Below, in pieces: positions 1-12,690 of a stretch of 64,000 bases of DNA. The stretch comes from Rugalucina vietnamica. Taxonomy: Eukaryota; Mollusca; Bivalvia; Lucinida; Lucinidae. The stretch covers positions 54,400,761-54,464,760 of the forward strand of contig OZ024869.1 in assembly GCA_964017185.1 (NCBI GenBank), in the 5' to 3' direction. Numbering within the stretch: position 1 is the stretch's first letter; the number at the start of each line of letters is the position of its first letter. The position numbers were made by a program, and so were the translations under genes. The notes under the pieces are model-generated. The model had not been told where the DNA came from, did not search any database, and saw nothing but the letters and a program-made list of their open reading frames with translations.

Positions 1-20
1 TCGTAACCAATCGTGTGTAA

Positions 21-52
<32 letters not shown>
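21..52. repeat. (AAT)n microsatellite
   Basis: About ten AAT units. Confidence 0.9.
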
Positions 53-687
53 GTTACTAATGTCATTTTTATATATTGACATTGACCATGGTTTGGGTGG
101 GCCTGTCTGAAAAGCAAAGAGCTGAAAACATATTAAGACAGAATTGTACAATATATCTACCCCATAACCATTGGTCGGAGATAGCAAGGGTCCCAGTTTA
201 GTAACAGCCATTCCTTTGCATGCTTTATTTATTTATTTATTTATTACGAAATTTCTGCCAACATATATATATACAAATACATATATGCGACAAGGATTGG
301 GCTTAGGCAAAGCCTATCATTGCCCTCTCCCGTTGGTAAATTACAATTTACATTTATTATGAAAATCAATCCTGTCATATACATTTTATATATACAATCA
401 AAAGTACATGTTAACTATGTGAACAGTATGGATAAGGTGCGAATTCATCTGGAGCAGATTTCAAGATCAGTCATAGCAAAGTTGTTACACTTACATGTAT
501 TCACCGTGCTGGTAAAACTAAGTTAGGCTCGACAGTAATGCTAAAGCTCTGCTCCACAGGAGTTCGATCGTTAACTAAATGTTATGAACCACTGCAGAAG
601 CTGAGGGTGAGGTTATGGCCATGTAAAATCGATTTAAACCCGCCAGTAACTTTGTGTTACTGATCGTTCCAAGTCGATACTTCTGTA
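53..687. other. No recognisable feature
   Basis: AT-rich with a short TTTA run at 224-245. Only short random open frames. Confidence 0.5.
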
Positions 688-943
688 GTGGTTCTTTTTG
701 TTTCATGTCTTGGTGTTTAATTTTTTTTTGTGCTGTTGGCGCCTTATGTATGTTTTCATATTTTAGTTAAGTTAAGGTAACTGAGTGGCCACCTATTGGG
801 AAAATAGCTGCTCATTCGGCTTACGAAATGTTTTTATGGTATAAGTACCTGATTGTTACTTTGTTTTTTCCCACCTCGGTTTTTGGAGTAGGAATCTTTC
901 TCTGATTTCGCCTTTTCCTGATCTTTGCCGACTTGTACCTTTT
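688..943. repeat. Direct repeat D, copy 1
   Basis: GTGGTTCTTTTTGTTT ... GACTTGTACCTTT, ~255 bases, about 90% like the copy at 2844-3100. It contains GAGTGGCCACCTATTGGGAA. Confidence 0.75.
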
Positions 944-950
944 TATCCAT

Positions 951-985
<35 letters not shown>
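951..985. repeat. (AAT)n microsatellite
   Basis: About eleven TAA units directly after repeat D copy 1. Confidence 0.9.
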
Positions 986-986
<1 letters not shown>

Positions 987-1593
987 CCATGAGATCGCAC
1001 TCCACGAGGATTGTGAGTTTTTTGTTGTTGTTTTCTACAGCGCGAGAGATAATCTGTATTATAGGCTACAAAGATGTATCATCACGTGAAAGAATTGTAT
1101 ATTAATATTGTTTTATTTTATTTTTGGAATCCCAGGGAGAGTGCGTAAACTCTAGTCAGTTTCTGGGTGATTATGTACATGTTTATGTGCCGACCCATTC
1201 CTTTGCATGCTTTAACCAGACGGAATTACTATCCCCGGCCGTTGGCATGGGAAGAAAGTACAAGATTAAGATGATTACATGGTACATGGTATGTCTGGGC
1301 CAATATACACATAGTCAGATGGAGAGAGTAAGGTTGAAAGGATGAAGTAAAGTGCTGTGCCCTTAATATCTTCTCCTTCTTCTTACATCCAGGTGACGTG
1401 ATGTTTTTGAAAGAAACAAATGGTGATAAGATTGCGCGGAATGAACTTTCTTAACACCCCTTATATAACAGTGTATATCGTGTGAGGTAATGGCATCATG
1501 GAGAATAGGAGAGAGGCATAGAAAAATAATCCTTCCCAATCAGTACTATCAAATACAGTGGTCGTTCCTAGATGAGTACGAGTATTTCTTCTT

Positions 1594-1762
1594 ATTATAA
1601 CAGACACATCATGTATTATAACAGACACATCATGTATTATAACAGACACATCATGTATTATAACAGACACATCATGTATTATAACAGACACATCATGTAT
1701 TATAACAGACACATCATGTATTATAACAGACACATCATGTATTATAACAGACGCATCATGTA
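1594..1762. repeat. 21-bp tandem repeat, eight copies
   Basis: Unit ATTATAACAGACACATCATGT repeated eight times, almost perfectly. A partial unit continues at 2767-2787 beyond the foldback element. Confidence 0.9.
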
Positions 1763-2766
1763 TACTTAGAAAAACAATTGAGGGATATGGTTTTTGTTTC
1801 TATTTCATTGTTAAAGGTATAATTATTTCTACCCAAATAATTAATAGATATGTAGCAGAACCATCACTGTGCAAAGATTCCATAAAATTTTCGCGTTGCC
1901 TGGAAGCGCTTCTCGCAGACTTGCAGAAACGTTGGAACACCCCTGAAATTGAAGTTCCAACTGTTGCCTACCCTACCCAATTCTGCCACTCCTCCCCTCT
2001 TACTGGTTCATTCAACTGCGAAACTGTTTTGATAATCGAAATGCCGGTACTTTTATGTCTAAAATGCATGTTCGGAAAATTTCAGAAATCTGTGATTTTT
2101 AGTTAAAAACACGATTTTTTACCAAAAATTCTTTTTTTCGCTTAAAACTTTGCCCTTTAAGTTGCGAGTTTGGTACAGAAAACCGATTTGAGCTACGGGC
2201 ATTAGTTTAGATTTTACAGCGTTTCAAAACATTTGCTATAGAATTGATCATTACCTTAATGGGAATTTGCATTACGTGATTAAAAATTTGTCAACACATT
2301 TTAAAAAACGCTGTTTTGAGAAAACCAGAGCGCACATTCAAAAACGGATTTCAGTTTCATACTCGCGGTGCAAAGGGAAACATTTTAAACGAAAAAACAT
2401 TTTTGGGTTAAAAAATGATTTTTTTACCAAAAATCACAGATTTCTGTAATTTACCCAAAGTGCGTTTTAGACATAAAAGTGTCGCCATTTCGATTATCAA
2501 AACAGTTTTGCATTTGGATGAACCAGTAAGAGGAGATGAATGAACTATTTGGATAGGGTAGGGAGCAGTGATAACTTTAATTTTAGGGGTGTTCCATCAT
2601 TTCTGCAAGTCTGCGAGAAGCGCTCCCAGGCAACGCGAAAAATTTATGGAATCCTTGCACAGTGATGGTTCTGCTACATATCTATTAATTATTTGAGTAG
2701 AAAAAATTATACCTTTAGGAATGAAATCGAAACAAAAACCATATCCCTCAATTGTTTTTCTAAGTA
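1763..2766. mobile_element. Foldback element, ~1 kb, inserted in a 21-bp satellite
   Basis: Nearly the whole element is one inverted repeat: TACTTAGAAAAACAATTGAG at the left is mirrored by CTCAATTGTTTTTCTAAGTA at the right, and the arms match closely for ~400 bases each around a centre near 2265. TA lies on both sides (1761-1762, 2767-2768). Removing it rejoins a 21-bp satellite unit. No coding capacity is seen. Confidence 0.8.
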
Positions 2767-2843
2767 TATTATAACAGACACATGTGTATGTGTATTGCGA
2801 GTATTTCTTCTTACTAGACATTTCTTGCCTAACCTGAGATAGA

Positions 2844-3100
2844 GTGGTTCTTTTTGTTTTATGTCTTGGTGTTTAAAAACTTTTTTGTGCTGTTGGCGCC
2901 TTATGTGTGTTTTCATAATTTTAGTTAAGTTAAGGTAACTGAGTGGCCACCTATTGGGAAAATAGCTGCTCATTCGGCTTACGATATGTTTCATGGTATA
3001 AGTACCTGATTGTTGGTTTGGTTTTTTCCCACCTCGGTTTTTGGAGTGGGAATCTTTTTCTGATTGCGCCTTTTCCTGATCTTTGCCTACTTGTACCTTT
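2844..3100. repeat. Direct repeat D, copy 2
   Basis: Second copy of D, same orientation, 2.16 kb from the first. A fragment of the same sequence recurs at 4215-4290. Confidence 0.75.
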
Positions 3101-3439
3101 GTACACCATACACTGAGATACAAACGTCGTTTTCACGGGGATGTCTCAAAATAATATATCAATCTTCCTTACATGTGTCTTCATTTTCAATTGTCGATCA
3201 GGATGAAAGCGTACCAGGAGCTGCACAGTCACAGGTTGATAGATTGTTAGATATTTTGTATTCAGAAAGTCCTCTCTAATACAATGTACATGTACATGTG
3301 CAAAGCGGTCTCACCAGTGCTGATCTGTGCATGATGGAAAGAGCGGGTTTTCTCACTGCATTTCTTGTCTACGTATGTACAGCTTTTTACAAATGGCCGC
3401 GGTGCAAGAAAACCTTCTTTTGTCAGTGTGCTTTATAAT
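3101..3439. other. No recognisable feature
   Basis: No repeat, RNA or coding signal seen. Confidence 0.4.
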
Positions 3440-3675
3440 TTTGTTTGAATTGATGGTTAACGTCCCAGTCAACAACTAATTGTCATGTCGGGACGCTGCC
3501 TCCATTTTATGGGAGTTTCACCCAAAATTAGGACGTCATCACATCCAAAAAGTGTTTCGAATATAACCACGCAACTAAACCAACAAGGTTTATATGTATG
3601 GATAGTTTGACACGAACCACTTTTCCTGTGCAGGCTTAGACCTGAGCGGTAAACCAGTAATCAGATGGTCAGTAA
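3440..3675 (+). repeat. K dispersed repeat, copy 1
   Basis: GTTAACGTCCCAGTCAACAA ... GTAAACCAGTAATCAGATGG. Shared with copies at 6383, 9755 (reverse) and 63340. SINE-like in size and dispersal, but I see no tRNA head. Confidence 0.6.
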
Positions 3676-4543
3676 CAAAGAATCTTATCAGGGTTCATTT
3701 ATACTTTAAAAACGTACACGACCAAACAGCTTAGGCTATGTAAGATAACAGCACTGTTCTCGGGCAAGCCTCCCAGAACCTGACTAACGGTGCTCTGTGT
3801 ACATTTCTTTCTTCATAGTTTTAAACACAGAAAACGGCGGTTTTGTCCCGACATCACTAGAAATGTTGACAGGGGTGATAAACCACAACACAACCCGCTG
3901 ACTGAAAGAAATATATTGAAACGCAAAAGTTTCACAAAACTAAGAAAAAGCAAATTCAAAATTTTCTTACGGCGATATTACGATATTAAGTTCTTTCCTT
4001 GCATACAACATGAATATCGGAACGCCGCGACTTATGGTTGCCGAGAAAACGTAAAAACTTGAAGGTAACCAATTTTTAAAATGCACCGATGTACGAAACC
4101 TTACATTATAGACGAAATCGAAATTTCAAACCAACGTTTCAAAAGCAAAAAGGACAACAAACGCAAATATGGACAACAAACGCAGAAAAGCAAAAAGGAC
4201 AACAAACGCAACACTCCCGTTTTGGAGTGGGAATTTCTTTCTGATTGCGCCATTTCCATATGATTGCCAACTTGTACCTTTTCATGCCTTGGTCGACGTT
4301 TACTTCGTGTGCCGTGACGTATTTTATGCGGGGGGTGGGGGGGGGGCTGGGCTGGAAGATGTTTTCGGGCTTATACATTATTTTCACTCGCGACGTGGTC
4401 CTGTCTTTTTATTTGTATATCATACAATACGTACGTTATGATTTAACCTGATATTGTTTTTTCTTCCAGCACCCCCCCCCCCCCCATAAAAAGCAAAAGG
4501 TCGCTCTCTTGTGGCAATCTCATTGTGTAGGGACTTAAAATAT
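3676..4543. other. Low-complexity stretch
   Basis: Contains a 48-bp tandem duplication built on GGACAACAAACGCA (4143-4212), a D fragment (4215-4290), a G run near 4332 and a C run near 4471. No gene. Confidence 0.5.
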
Positions 4544-4605
4544 GAGCCGCTACATGAGAAAACAAACAATCTGCATATGCGAAAACAAAGATTCAGCTCT
4601 CGTAA
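4544..4605. mobile_element. M-family MITE, left end only
   Basis: GAGCCGCTACATGAGAAAAC and ATATGCGAAAACAAAG; the rest is missing. Confidence 0.45.
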
Positions 4606-6382
4606 ATAATTAGTTTTCAACTGGTTCATGTACCAAATCACTTAAATCCGTTAATTGATTTGTGGATTTGGTGCATGGGACGCAAAAGGCTTTTGGTAAG
4701 GAGGCACTGGTTTGATTTGATTTGATTTGCAATATATGTAAAATATTCAATAATTTTTGTATGCCTTAGCCGTCTACCGAACGGAATGTTTTGTTGCAGC
4801 GTTGAATAATTCTGTCAGTATATATAGTTGTATAGACATCCTTACCCTTCTAAAAGCCTTATTTATTAAGAGTCAGGATAACTGACAGTCCCGATATGAC
4901 ATTGGCTGTAGGGCGTAGTCGTAAAGCAAGAAAACAAACAAACGAACGAACGAACACACTAACAAACATTTTATTTACAATGTAATAGTTCGATACTTGA
5001 AATTGTTCTGAAAGTGCGTTGATAAAATGAAATATCTTGAGATAATCCCTGACTTTTTGTCAATGTATGGTGTATTTACATCTAAAAATACATCTCTGGT
5101 TAGGCAAGAAATGTCTACTATAACAGACATTCATGTACGGTGTAGTCCGGATATTGCGCACCTAGGTATTTCATGCCTGATCAGACGTGAAATACAAACG
5201 CTGACTAACATGACTTACCAGGAGACTTTTTAGTGATTCAATAATTATATTATCATAACATAAAATGTTAGCAATTTCCATCAGCTATAGAAATATCGTG
5301 GCTGAAACATATGAACCCCCTGGAAAAAAATAGAGGCAATTTGTCCCCTAACATTGCGCACTTCCAAATCAAATGTATATTTTATAGCAACCTGCAATTT
5401 ATTCACAGCAGCTGCATTTCTGTCAACATATATGTAAGCCATGTGACAAATTACAAACAAGAACATATAGAAAAAATCACGCTGTCTATGATGGCACAAA
5501 AATGTCACCACACAGTATTTCAAAATTAAGGTCATTGTTCTAAACACTGGCATATTTTGGCTGCTTCGAACATGTTCGGCCAGTTTTGACCATCTGATTG
5601 GAGAGAAAACAAGAATGTATTTTGCCAAAAGTTTGTCCGACTCTATTATGAATAGTTATTCTTTATTGCCAAACATCACAATTTTAATCATGCAAAGCAC
5701 CAGTAAGGCGTTACAAAGGATATGAAAAGTGACCAAAACAAGCATTTTCGATAAACTTACCACCATGAATAGCTTAGGTAATCCTTTTGCACGCGAATGG
5801 CAGATTTTTTCTGCACATCACATTCCGACTGCATTAAACAAGATATTTAACTATCCAAAAACACATTTGTTTTGAGAAAATAAGTTATGGTTCATGTAGA
5901 GCAATGTACGCGGAAAATGTAGTATATAATTTTCCTTGTGTACATGTTTTAATATTACACAACAGTTTTGAGAAAGTCCTGAACACGGGGTGCAATATAC
6001 TCTTCCTCAAAAGTCCTGTCACCCTATTAGTTTTCATTTATTGAATAAATGAAAATGCATTGTGTTCCATTTTTGTCTATTGAAATATACATGACAAAGT
6101 CCAGTATGCCAAATGTCCCTTTCATGCAGTTCACGTTTGTTGCGTATGTGCAGTTTAAACACATTTTTTTATAGTTACAAGGGTGCGAATGGGTGGGGAT
6201 CAGGGGTGGAGGTCAGTCCATGTTAGTTGCATCCTTCGGATACAACTGAAGTCTAGAGCATCCGTGGTGTGGTAAAGCTATCTGCTATGTAATAAGTGGT
6301 TGGGAAATCGCTCTAGGGCTTCTCCGGCATTTTCATTCCAGATGAAATTTCAAATATGCCCTGTCTCAGTTTGAATTCGTTC
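4606..6382. other. AT-rich, no recognisable gene
   Basis: Short simple repeats (TTTGA near 4711, AACAAACGAACG near 4935). GTCCCCTAACATTGCGC at 5343 recurs inverted near 10537, which indicates a diffuse repeat. The longest frame, 115 codons on the minus strand (5628-5281), shows no family resemblance. Confidence 0.4.
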
Positions 6383-7075
6383 GAATTGATGCTTTACATC
6401 CCAGTCAACAGCTAAGGTCATGTCGGGACGTTGCCTCCACTTTATGGGGCTCTTGCCCAAAATGAAGACGTCCCAGTCAACAGCTAAGGTCATGTTGGGA
6501 CATTGCCTCCATTTTATGGGACTCTTGCCCAAAATGAAGATGTCATGAGTCTTTGACATCCAACATGTGCTTCAAATATAACCAGACAAAGCCAAAAGGG
6601 GTTATAATATATGAGCCTTGATGCGAGAAAACCGGTCTTCGCGGTTTCCTACCAGGTCCGACATAAACGGGTCTGTGCAGTCTCAGAAAATGGTCAAAAG
6701 CTTGAAATTTCGGATTTAGGAAGAAGAGAAATTTTACTATCGGAGTGGTGAAACCAAAGGCGCTGATCAGCTTCGCAGTTACTGCGAATCTGACTGATCA
6801 GCTTCGCAGTTACCGCGAATCTGATCTGCGCCTTTGTTTTCGCATATGCAAAATTCCGGTTTTCTCACGATGCGGCTCATATTATAATGTGCGGATGGTT
6901 AGACTTGGAACCTCTTTTCCTGGGCAGGCTCAGACCCGAGCGGTTAACCAGTAATCAGATAGCCAGTCAGCATCATACAGGCTTTCACTGGAGGCATAAT
7001 CAGCCCATCTATTTCCTTCTGGGGCCCCAATGGGTAGGGGCCCCTGTTTCAGTATGACTTGCGATGTAAGTAGGG
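6383..7075 (+). repeat. K dispersed repeat, copy 2, split by an M MITE
   Basis: Left part 6383-6612 has a 71-bp internal tandem duplication (6402-6543) of the CCCAGTCAACAGCTAAGGTC segment. The right part 6879-7075 continues with GCGGTTAACCAGTAATCAGA after the MITE. Confidence 0.6.
6613..6878. mobile_element. GAGCC-type MITE (M family)
   Basis: Ends GAGCCTTGATGCGAG and ...CGATGCGGCTC, flanked by ATAT on both sides. It has a hairpin core rich in CTGATCAGCTTCGCAGTT. It is inserted in a K repeat. Confidence 0.7.
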
Positions 7076-7180
7076 CATAAAACGCTAACACTACAACAAG
7101 AATATGATTCAGTGGTCTAAGTTTCAGATTTTTCTTAAATAGTTGCTTTTCGTCTTACTGCTGATATATATTACAAAGTA

Positions 7181-7367
7181 CAGTTCAACCTCGTTATAAC
7201 GCGCCTCACTATAGTGCGGTTTTCAGTATAACACGGTCATGTCATGGCTCCCAAAATGATTATTTTGCTATATGTCTATTGTAAATAACCTCATTATAAC
7301 ACGGTTCACTTATAACACGGTCTGTTTTCATGGACCCCAAAGATAGCGTTATAATGAGGTTGACCTG
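7181..7367. mobile_element. pogo-like MITE, copy 1
   Basis: CAGTTCAACCTCGTTATAAC ... TTATAATGAGGTTGACCTG with TA on both sides. Tc1/mariner-pogo type ends. Confidence 0.75.
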
Positions 7368-8399
7368 TACGTGATTTGGAACTTCACTTCAATGCTACAC
7401 TGCTAAACTGCTGACAGTCCCACAAGCGTTGGCTCCGCCCCGACATGACTAAAAAATTGTTGACTGGAATGTTAAGCCTCCATACAAACAACCAAATTAA
7501 CTGCTGAGAGCCTACGGATATTTTTCCCAAATCGTGCTTGCTCATTGTGTAATGGTTAGAGTGTCGTAGATTAGATCCAGAGCCGCATCATAAATAAGAC
7601 CGTTTAAATGGTATCAGTGGCTACTTTGCTTGGCGCTCAGCATTATAAGGCAAGCACTGGATTCTCTTCTTTCAAAATATAGCATTACTTACATCTCGAA
7701 AATATATGAAAATGACTGAAAAAAAAAAGGTCTGATACTGATCACTGTCTGTATTCACTGGAGGACCATATGGAAGATTGTCAATTGTGCTAAATTTGTT
7801 GTCCTCCTAAAATATAAAATTTATTTATTTATTTATTATTATTATTATTTTTATTACAACACTTAAGGTTACCCATACCAACAGCAAAGCAAAATATATA
7901 TATATATATTCTATATGAAAAAAAAAAAAATGACCACTGAAACTTGTCTATCTTGTACCCCCTTATAGGATAGTCCTTGGACAAAGTCGGTCAAGCAAAA
8001 CATTGGTCAACCTGGTACAATATCGACATACATGTACATGTATACATAGCTCTGGGCCTATTGAACTGTTTCCAGAGTGGTATTGATCCAAGGGTTCTTC
8101 AGCCTTTCCGGTTAAAATTTAAAATGAGCTAGTTTATCCGCATGACCTTAGCTACAGTATTAAGTGGGACGTAAAAACATTACCAAACAAGCCATTGAAG
8201 CAAAATTTAACTGTTTTGCCTAGACATGTTATTTGCAACATATACACAATGTAAATACTGACTCATAGGATGGTTGTGTCAAGTCATTATTTTTTTCTCT
8301 CACTTTCTTTTGCGTTTTGGCCGTAATGTATTTCACAACTATTATTTAGTCATTGCGAGACAAAGCCATCCCTTTCTGGGTACGTAACCGGTACTTTGT
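7368..8399. other. Repeat scraps, no gene
   Basis: Reverse K fragments (7423-7500, 8140-8200), TTTA run (7817-7853) and TA run (7896-7909). Confidence 0.45.
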
Positions 8400-8408
8400 G
8401 GAGCTTGA

Positions 8409-8410
<2 letters not shown>

Positions 8411-8448
<38 letters not shown>

Positions 8449-8683
8449 CAATTTTGCATCCCTTTCAAGCTTCTTTACTCATATCGAGACAAATCAATCG
8501 GTAGGTGTGGCGAAAACCGGAGTACCCGGGGAAAAACCACCTGACACACCCGCAAGCAGAACTATGCTTGTCCCACATGTGACTCATGCCCCGTGCGAGG
8601 TGCGAACCCACAGAGGTGAGATGATCGAATGATCAAGAGCACTGAAGTCAGCGACCTTAACCATTCGGCCACGGGGGCCGCCC
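8411..8683 (-). mobile_element. tRNA-derived SINE with 11-bp target duplication
   Basis: On the minus strand it starts with a tRNA-like head: GTGGCCGAATGGTTAAGG (A box) and GTGGGTTCGCACC (B box). A ~150-bp body follows and a 38-base A tail ends it (T run 8411-8448). GGAGCTTGAAG occurs at 8400-8410 and again at 8684-8694, a clean target-site duplication. The perfect tail and duplication suggest a recent insertion. Confidence 0.85.
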
Positions 8684-8694
8684 GGAGCTTGAAG

Positions 8695-9754
8695 TGTCTT
8701 GCTCAGGGACACTACATGGCGGAGGCGGGTATCGGACCGAATCATGACCTCTCAGTTGTTAGTCCGGTTCTCTGTTAGCAAACCAGGCTCCCCACGTTTT
8801 GCTAGGAGAGCCGCTTTTTTCTTTTGTGTTTCTTGGGTGAATAAATTTAGTAATTGTCATAAAATCAAATTTCCATTACAGTCAAGTACTTTCGCAAAAT
8901 GTTCTTGTCAATGATAAATCATTGCCATCAGAAGAATAGAATTTCAATTACTGCTAAACTATACCCGACAAGATGTAGACAAAGTCATATCCTTTACTTT
9001 GCAGGAAAGATTTTTATGACCAAATTTTTCGTTTCTTGAAGCCATTACCTCATAGAAGCGACTATTTCAAAAGAAATTGTACATTCTTGCTGATGTTTTT
9101 AGCCCCGGCAATGTGTCATCCTACGTAAGTTTGAAGTATTGGGTTCTGGTCCAGCCTGTGTTTGCCATTAAATATAATGTAACAGTGTTTACAATTTTCT
9201 ATATAATTTTATGAGATCCTTCATGTACGTAATGTACATGGTTGTTTCCATGCATAATCAATGTTTCTTTGCTCTCGGTATGTAACAGTGTGACATCAGA
9301 TGTCATAAAATTTGACATGCAAAAAGCTACTAAAGATAAAAGATTGGTGTGAGTGAACTCATTCACAGATATTTATTGGATAATGCAATGTTTAGAAAAT
9401 TGCCAAGAGAACAAAAACTGATTATTTGTTTTGAAGGTACTGGTAATACATGTTTAACCATGTTTTTGATAAGGATTTCCGGAGTCGGGAACTTTGCGTA
9501 ACCGGAAACTCGACTGTACATTGTATTTTAACAATATTTGAAGATCATCTCACCCAAAATCAACTCGGTAATATTGTATACTCTTCAATATTAAACATTA
9601 AACACACTCAATGAACATGCATTTTTGTACTTCAGGTTTTTATCATTCACCAAATATCACATTTGTAGCGCGTTGCATTCATTGGCGCAAAGCCATCATA
9701 TGCTGCTACAGTCTCCTCACATGGCTGATGTATTATTCAATCAAAATGACAACC
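8695..9754. other. No recognisable feature
   Basis: AT-rich, no repeat match or coding signal. Confidence 0.45.
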
Positions 9755-10055
9755 AAATAGTGCATGGGGCCTAAAGAAATAGATGGGCTGTTTGTGCTTC
9801 CAGGCAAAGCTTACACGCTTCTGACTGACCAGCTGATTACTGGTATACCGCTCTGGTTTGAGCCAGCCCAGGAAAAGTGGTTCAAATCAAACCATCCATA
9901 CATATAAGCCTTTGTGGCTTAGTTGGATGGTTATATTTGAAGCACTTGTTGGATGTCATGACATCCTCACTTTGGGTAAAAGTCCCATAAAATGGAGGCA
10001 ATGTCCCGACATGACCTTTGCTTTTGATTGGGACGTTAAGCATGAAGTCAAACAA
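9755..10055 (-). repeat. K dispersed repeat, copy 3 (reverse)
   Basis: Reads in reverse GGGCCTAAAGAAATAGATGG ... CCCATAAAATGGAGGCAATG ... GGGACGTTAAGC. Confidence 0.6.
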
Positions 10056-11014
10056 AAACTTCCTTTGCCATGTTTGCCTTCTGTGTTTGTTGATGCATAT
10101 ATATGGTAATGTCTGTGTCATGGTATCCTAGGGTGTGTTTCAAACATTTTGTGACTACAAATAAATTCAAACATGTGCTTGGACATGCTTTAAGGTCAAA
10201 ATGCGTTGCAATGTGACATCTGGATATTGTGTGTCGAGTCTCAAGGAATAGATAAACATAATACGGTATGTTGAGTGCAAATTTCAATTTAAAAACGCTA
10301 CACACTTTGGCTCTAATTAGATGAAATCCGGGTGTATTTCCCAAAGCGAAGACAAAGATGTCCCATACAACATCCTTAAAGAAAATCACGTAATGGTGCT
10401 AAATTGTTCAATCAGGACGGAAGGAAAATCATTTTTGTCTTCAAATTAATCTTGCACACTCTTGTTGATGTAACAAACGAGAAAATAACACTGGTAGTCC
10501 AATATTGTTTGAAATCTGGTGCGCAATGTTGCGGGCCGCGCAATGTTAGGGGACTCGCCTGTATTTATGTATATTATTTCAGATGTTGAAAATGGTGGCG
10601 GTACACAAACAACACCAAAACAAAGAAGAGTCGTCTTCATTTATCTTCAACATCTTCAAAAAAAATGCTAATAAGGGTCTTTGAATATGATTTTTTTTCG
10701 GCTCGTCTCGACGAGCCGAATATACGATAGGATTTTGGCTGGGAACCTACGAAAAATACCGAACACTCCGCATGACTACACAGGTTGGTTTCCGGTCATC
10801 CGGTAAGCCGAAAACATGTGATGTTTTAAACGTTAGCAGTGATTGGTTTAATGAAATCCAGCCAATCATCATTTTTCTTTTAAGCAAAGTTCGGATGTAG
10901 ACCATTTTGCGTATGCTGATATCGGGGCCGTAAGGGTCGACTAATTACCGAACAGGAAATCCAGGAAGCAGGTCATCTCTGCCTTTTTACATTTCCGTCT
11001 AACCAAATCCACTC
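10056..11014. other. No gene; one short hairpin
   Basis: TTCGGCTCGTC-TC-GACGAGCCGAA at 10697-10720 is an 11-bp-arm hairpin. Nothing else is recognised. Confidence 0.45.
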
Positions 11015-11175
11015 GGCCTTTTTTTCTTTTTTAATTCAATTTTATGTCCCTTTTAAGATAATTTCAGCTCATATAAGTGCATGGGTGGTACGAAAACGGG
11101 AGGTCCACAAGAAAAACCATCTGGCAAACCGCAAGCAGAAGGTCTCGCACCGTGATCAAAGGGACCCCACTTTCA
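11015..11175 (-). mobile_element. Degenerate SINE body, same family
   Basis: Matches the body of the SINE at 8411 (CGAAAACSGGAGKWCC, AAAAACCAYCTGRCA, CCGCAAGCAGAA) next to a decayed T-rich tail. The tRNA head is lost. Confidence 0.55.
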
Positions 11176-11418
11176 CTGACACAATTCACACCAAGTAAAC
11201 CATGTTACATGATGTACACGACTTCCATACATTGGGCCGTGTCTGTTCGCCTCCGAAACACCTCTAATTTCTATAGCTATTTCATTGCAAGCAGTACTGT
11301 GGCTTATGCCTACTTAATGACTGATTAGTGTGGGTCGGAAATCAACATATTTTTTTATCCCAGTTGTCCATTATGTTTATGCACACAGAGCCGTTTCTAG
11401 CCTATAAAAGTGTAACGG

Positions 11419-11518
<100 letters not shown>

Positions 11519-11788
11519 TTACTTTACGACTAATTCTGATGAGATCAGTGTGAGAGTAATCTTGAGCTCATGCACATCAAAATAACAAATTTGTTTTCTC
11601 AGAAACCACTAGCATACAAGTTTATTTGTTTAAAAAATGTATAGATTTCCAAAATGGTGTGGTAATAATACAAAATGCTAAACGAGCCGCTTCTAGCTTT
11701 TTTTAAAAGCTATCCTTGTTGGTTTTATCAACATTCGCAATGCGTCGGGGAAAGTATTGAAATCCGAGGATTTAATACCTGCACTCTC

Positions 11789-11955
11789 ATGGGCGGATCC
11801 AGAGGGGTGGGGGAGACAGGGGGTCCGGGACCCCACTGGAATTGCCAGATTATTAATTTTTGCCATGTTGAAATTTTCCGTCAGACCCCTTCTGGGACTT
11901 TGGATACCCCCTCCCCCCCCCCCCCCCACGAGAAAATTTTCTGGATCCGCGCATG
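11789..11955. mobile_element. MITE with GGATCC-containing inverted ends
   Basis: ATGGGCGGATCCAGA ... TCTGGATCCGCGCAT, flanked by ACTCTC at 11783-11788 and 11956-11961. A C run lies near 11915. Confidence 0.65.
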
Positions 11956-12184
11956 ACTCTCGCTCTTACCATTAGAATTTCTTGGATTCTGGGCTAGTGG
12001 TGGCTCACTTCTAGATGGCCTACCTATGTTGTCCCGATGGCGTGAGGGTGGTGGTGGGTCACACCCTGATGGTGTAGAAGTTGAACTAGTGTACCTCATT
12101 TCTAGAAATAATAAACAAAAACCATGTGCCTGGGTTTCAGAATAGAGTTTATTTTTATCTATTTATTAATTCATTCATCATAGT

Positions 12185-12232
<48 letters not shown>

Positions 12233-12348
12233 TTATCCTCACAATATGTGGCTGTAGATATGTTTATAGGCCTACTTGATGCACTGTAGAAAAATTCAAT
12301 TTCTGTTTTAGCTGCTTCATCTACTTTCTGGTAGTGCAATGCTAGTTT

Positions 12349-12395
<47 letters not shown>

Positions 12396-12690
12396 TATCA
12401 GAATGGCGAAACGCCAAACTGACAATACCGCACCAGGCTTATGGGGCTTGAGGCCACATTTTTTTTTTAATTTTTGGTTTACGGATCCCACTCTTACCCA
12501 TCTTTCCCAAAAAGAAATAAAAATAAAATGAAAAATGTATTATTTTTATTTTATTTTCTTCTACCCTCCCAATTTGATAAAAAAATAGAACTGATTTGTG
12601 CTTGATATAGTTTCTTGACATTGTTTAATTCTCTTCACATTGATCATTTTAAGGTATCGTGAGAAATAAAAAAAAATCTTGCCATTTATT
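11956..12690. repeat. TTTA microsatellites and unassigned DNA
   Basis: (TTTA)n at 12183-12232 and 12346-12395. A fragment of the 21911 element (ACGCCAAACTGACAATACC) lies near 12410. Confidence 0.6.

Noticed and set aside
1461-1769. Frames made of repeated seven-residue units
   Set aside because: The 21-bp satellite unit is divisible by three, so it stays open in several frames. No start or context supports a gene.
688-3100. Direct repeats D as LTRs of a retrotransposon
   Set aside because: The DNA between them has no coding remnants, primer-binding site or TG...CA ends; it is satellite and foldback sequence.
5281-5628. 115-codon minus-strand frame as a coding exon
   Set aside because: No similarity to a known family, AT-rich codon pattern, no good splice sites, and part of the DNA (GTCCCCTAACATTGCGC) recurs as a repeat.
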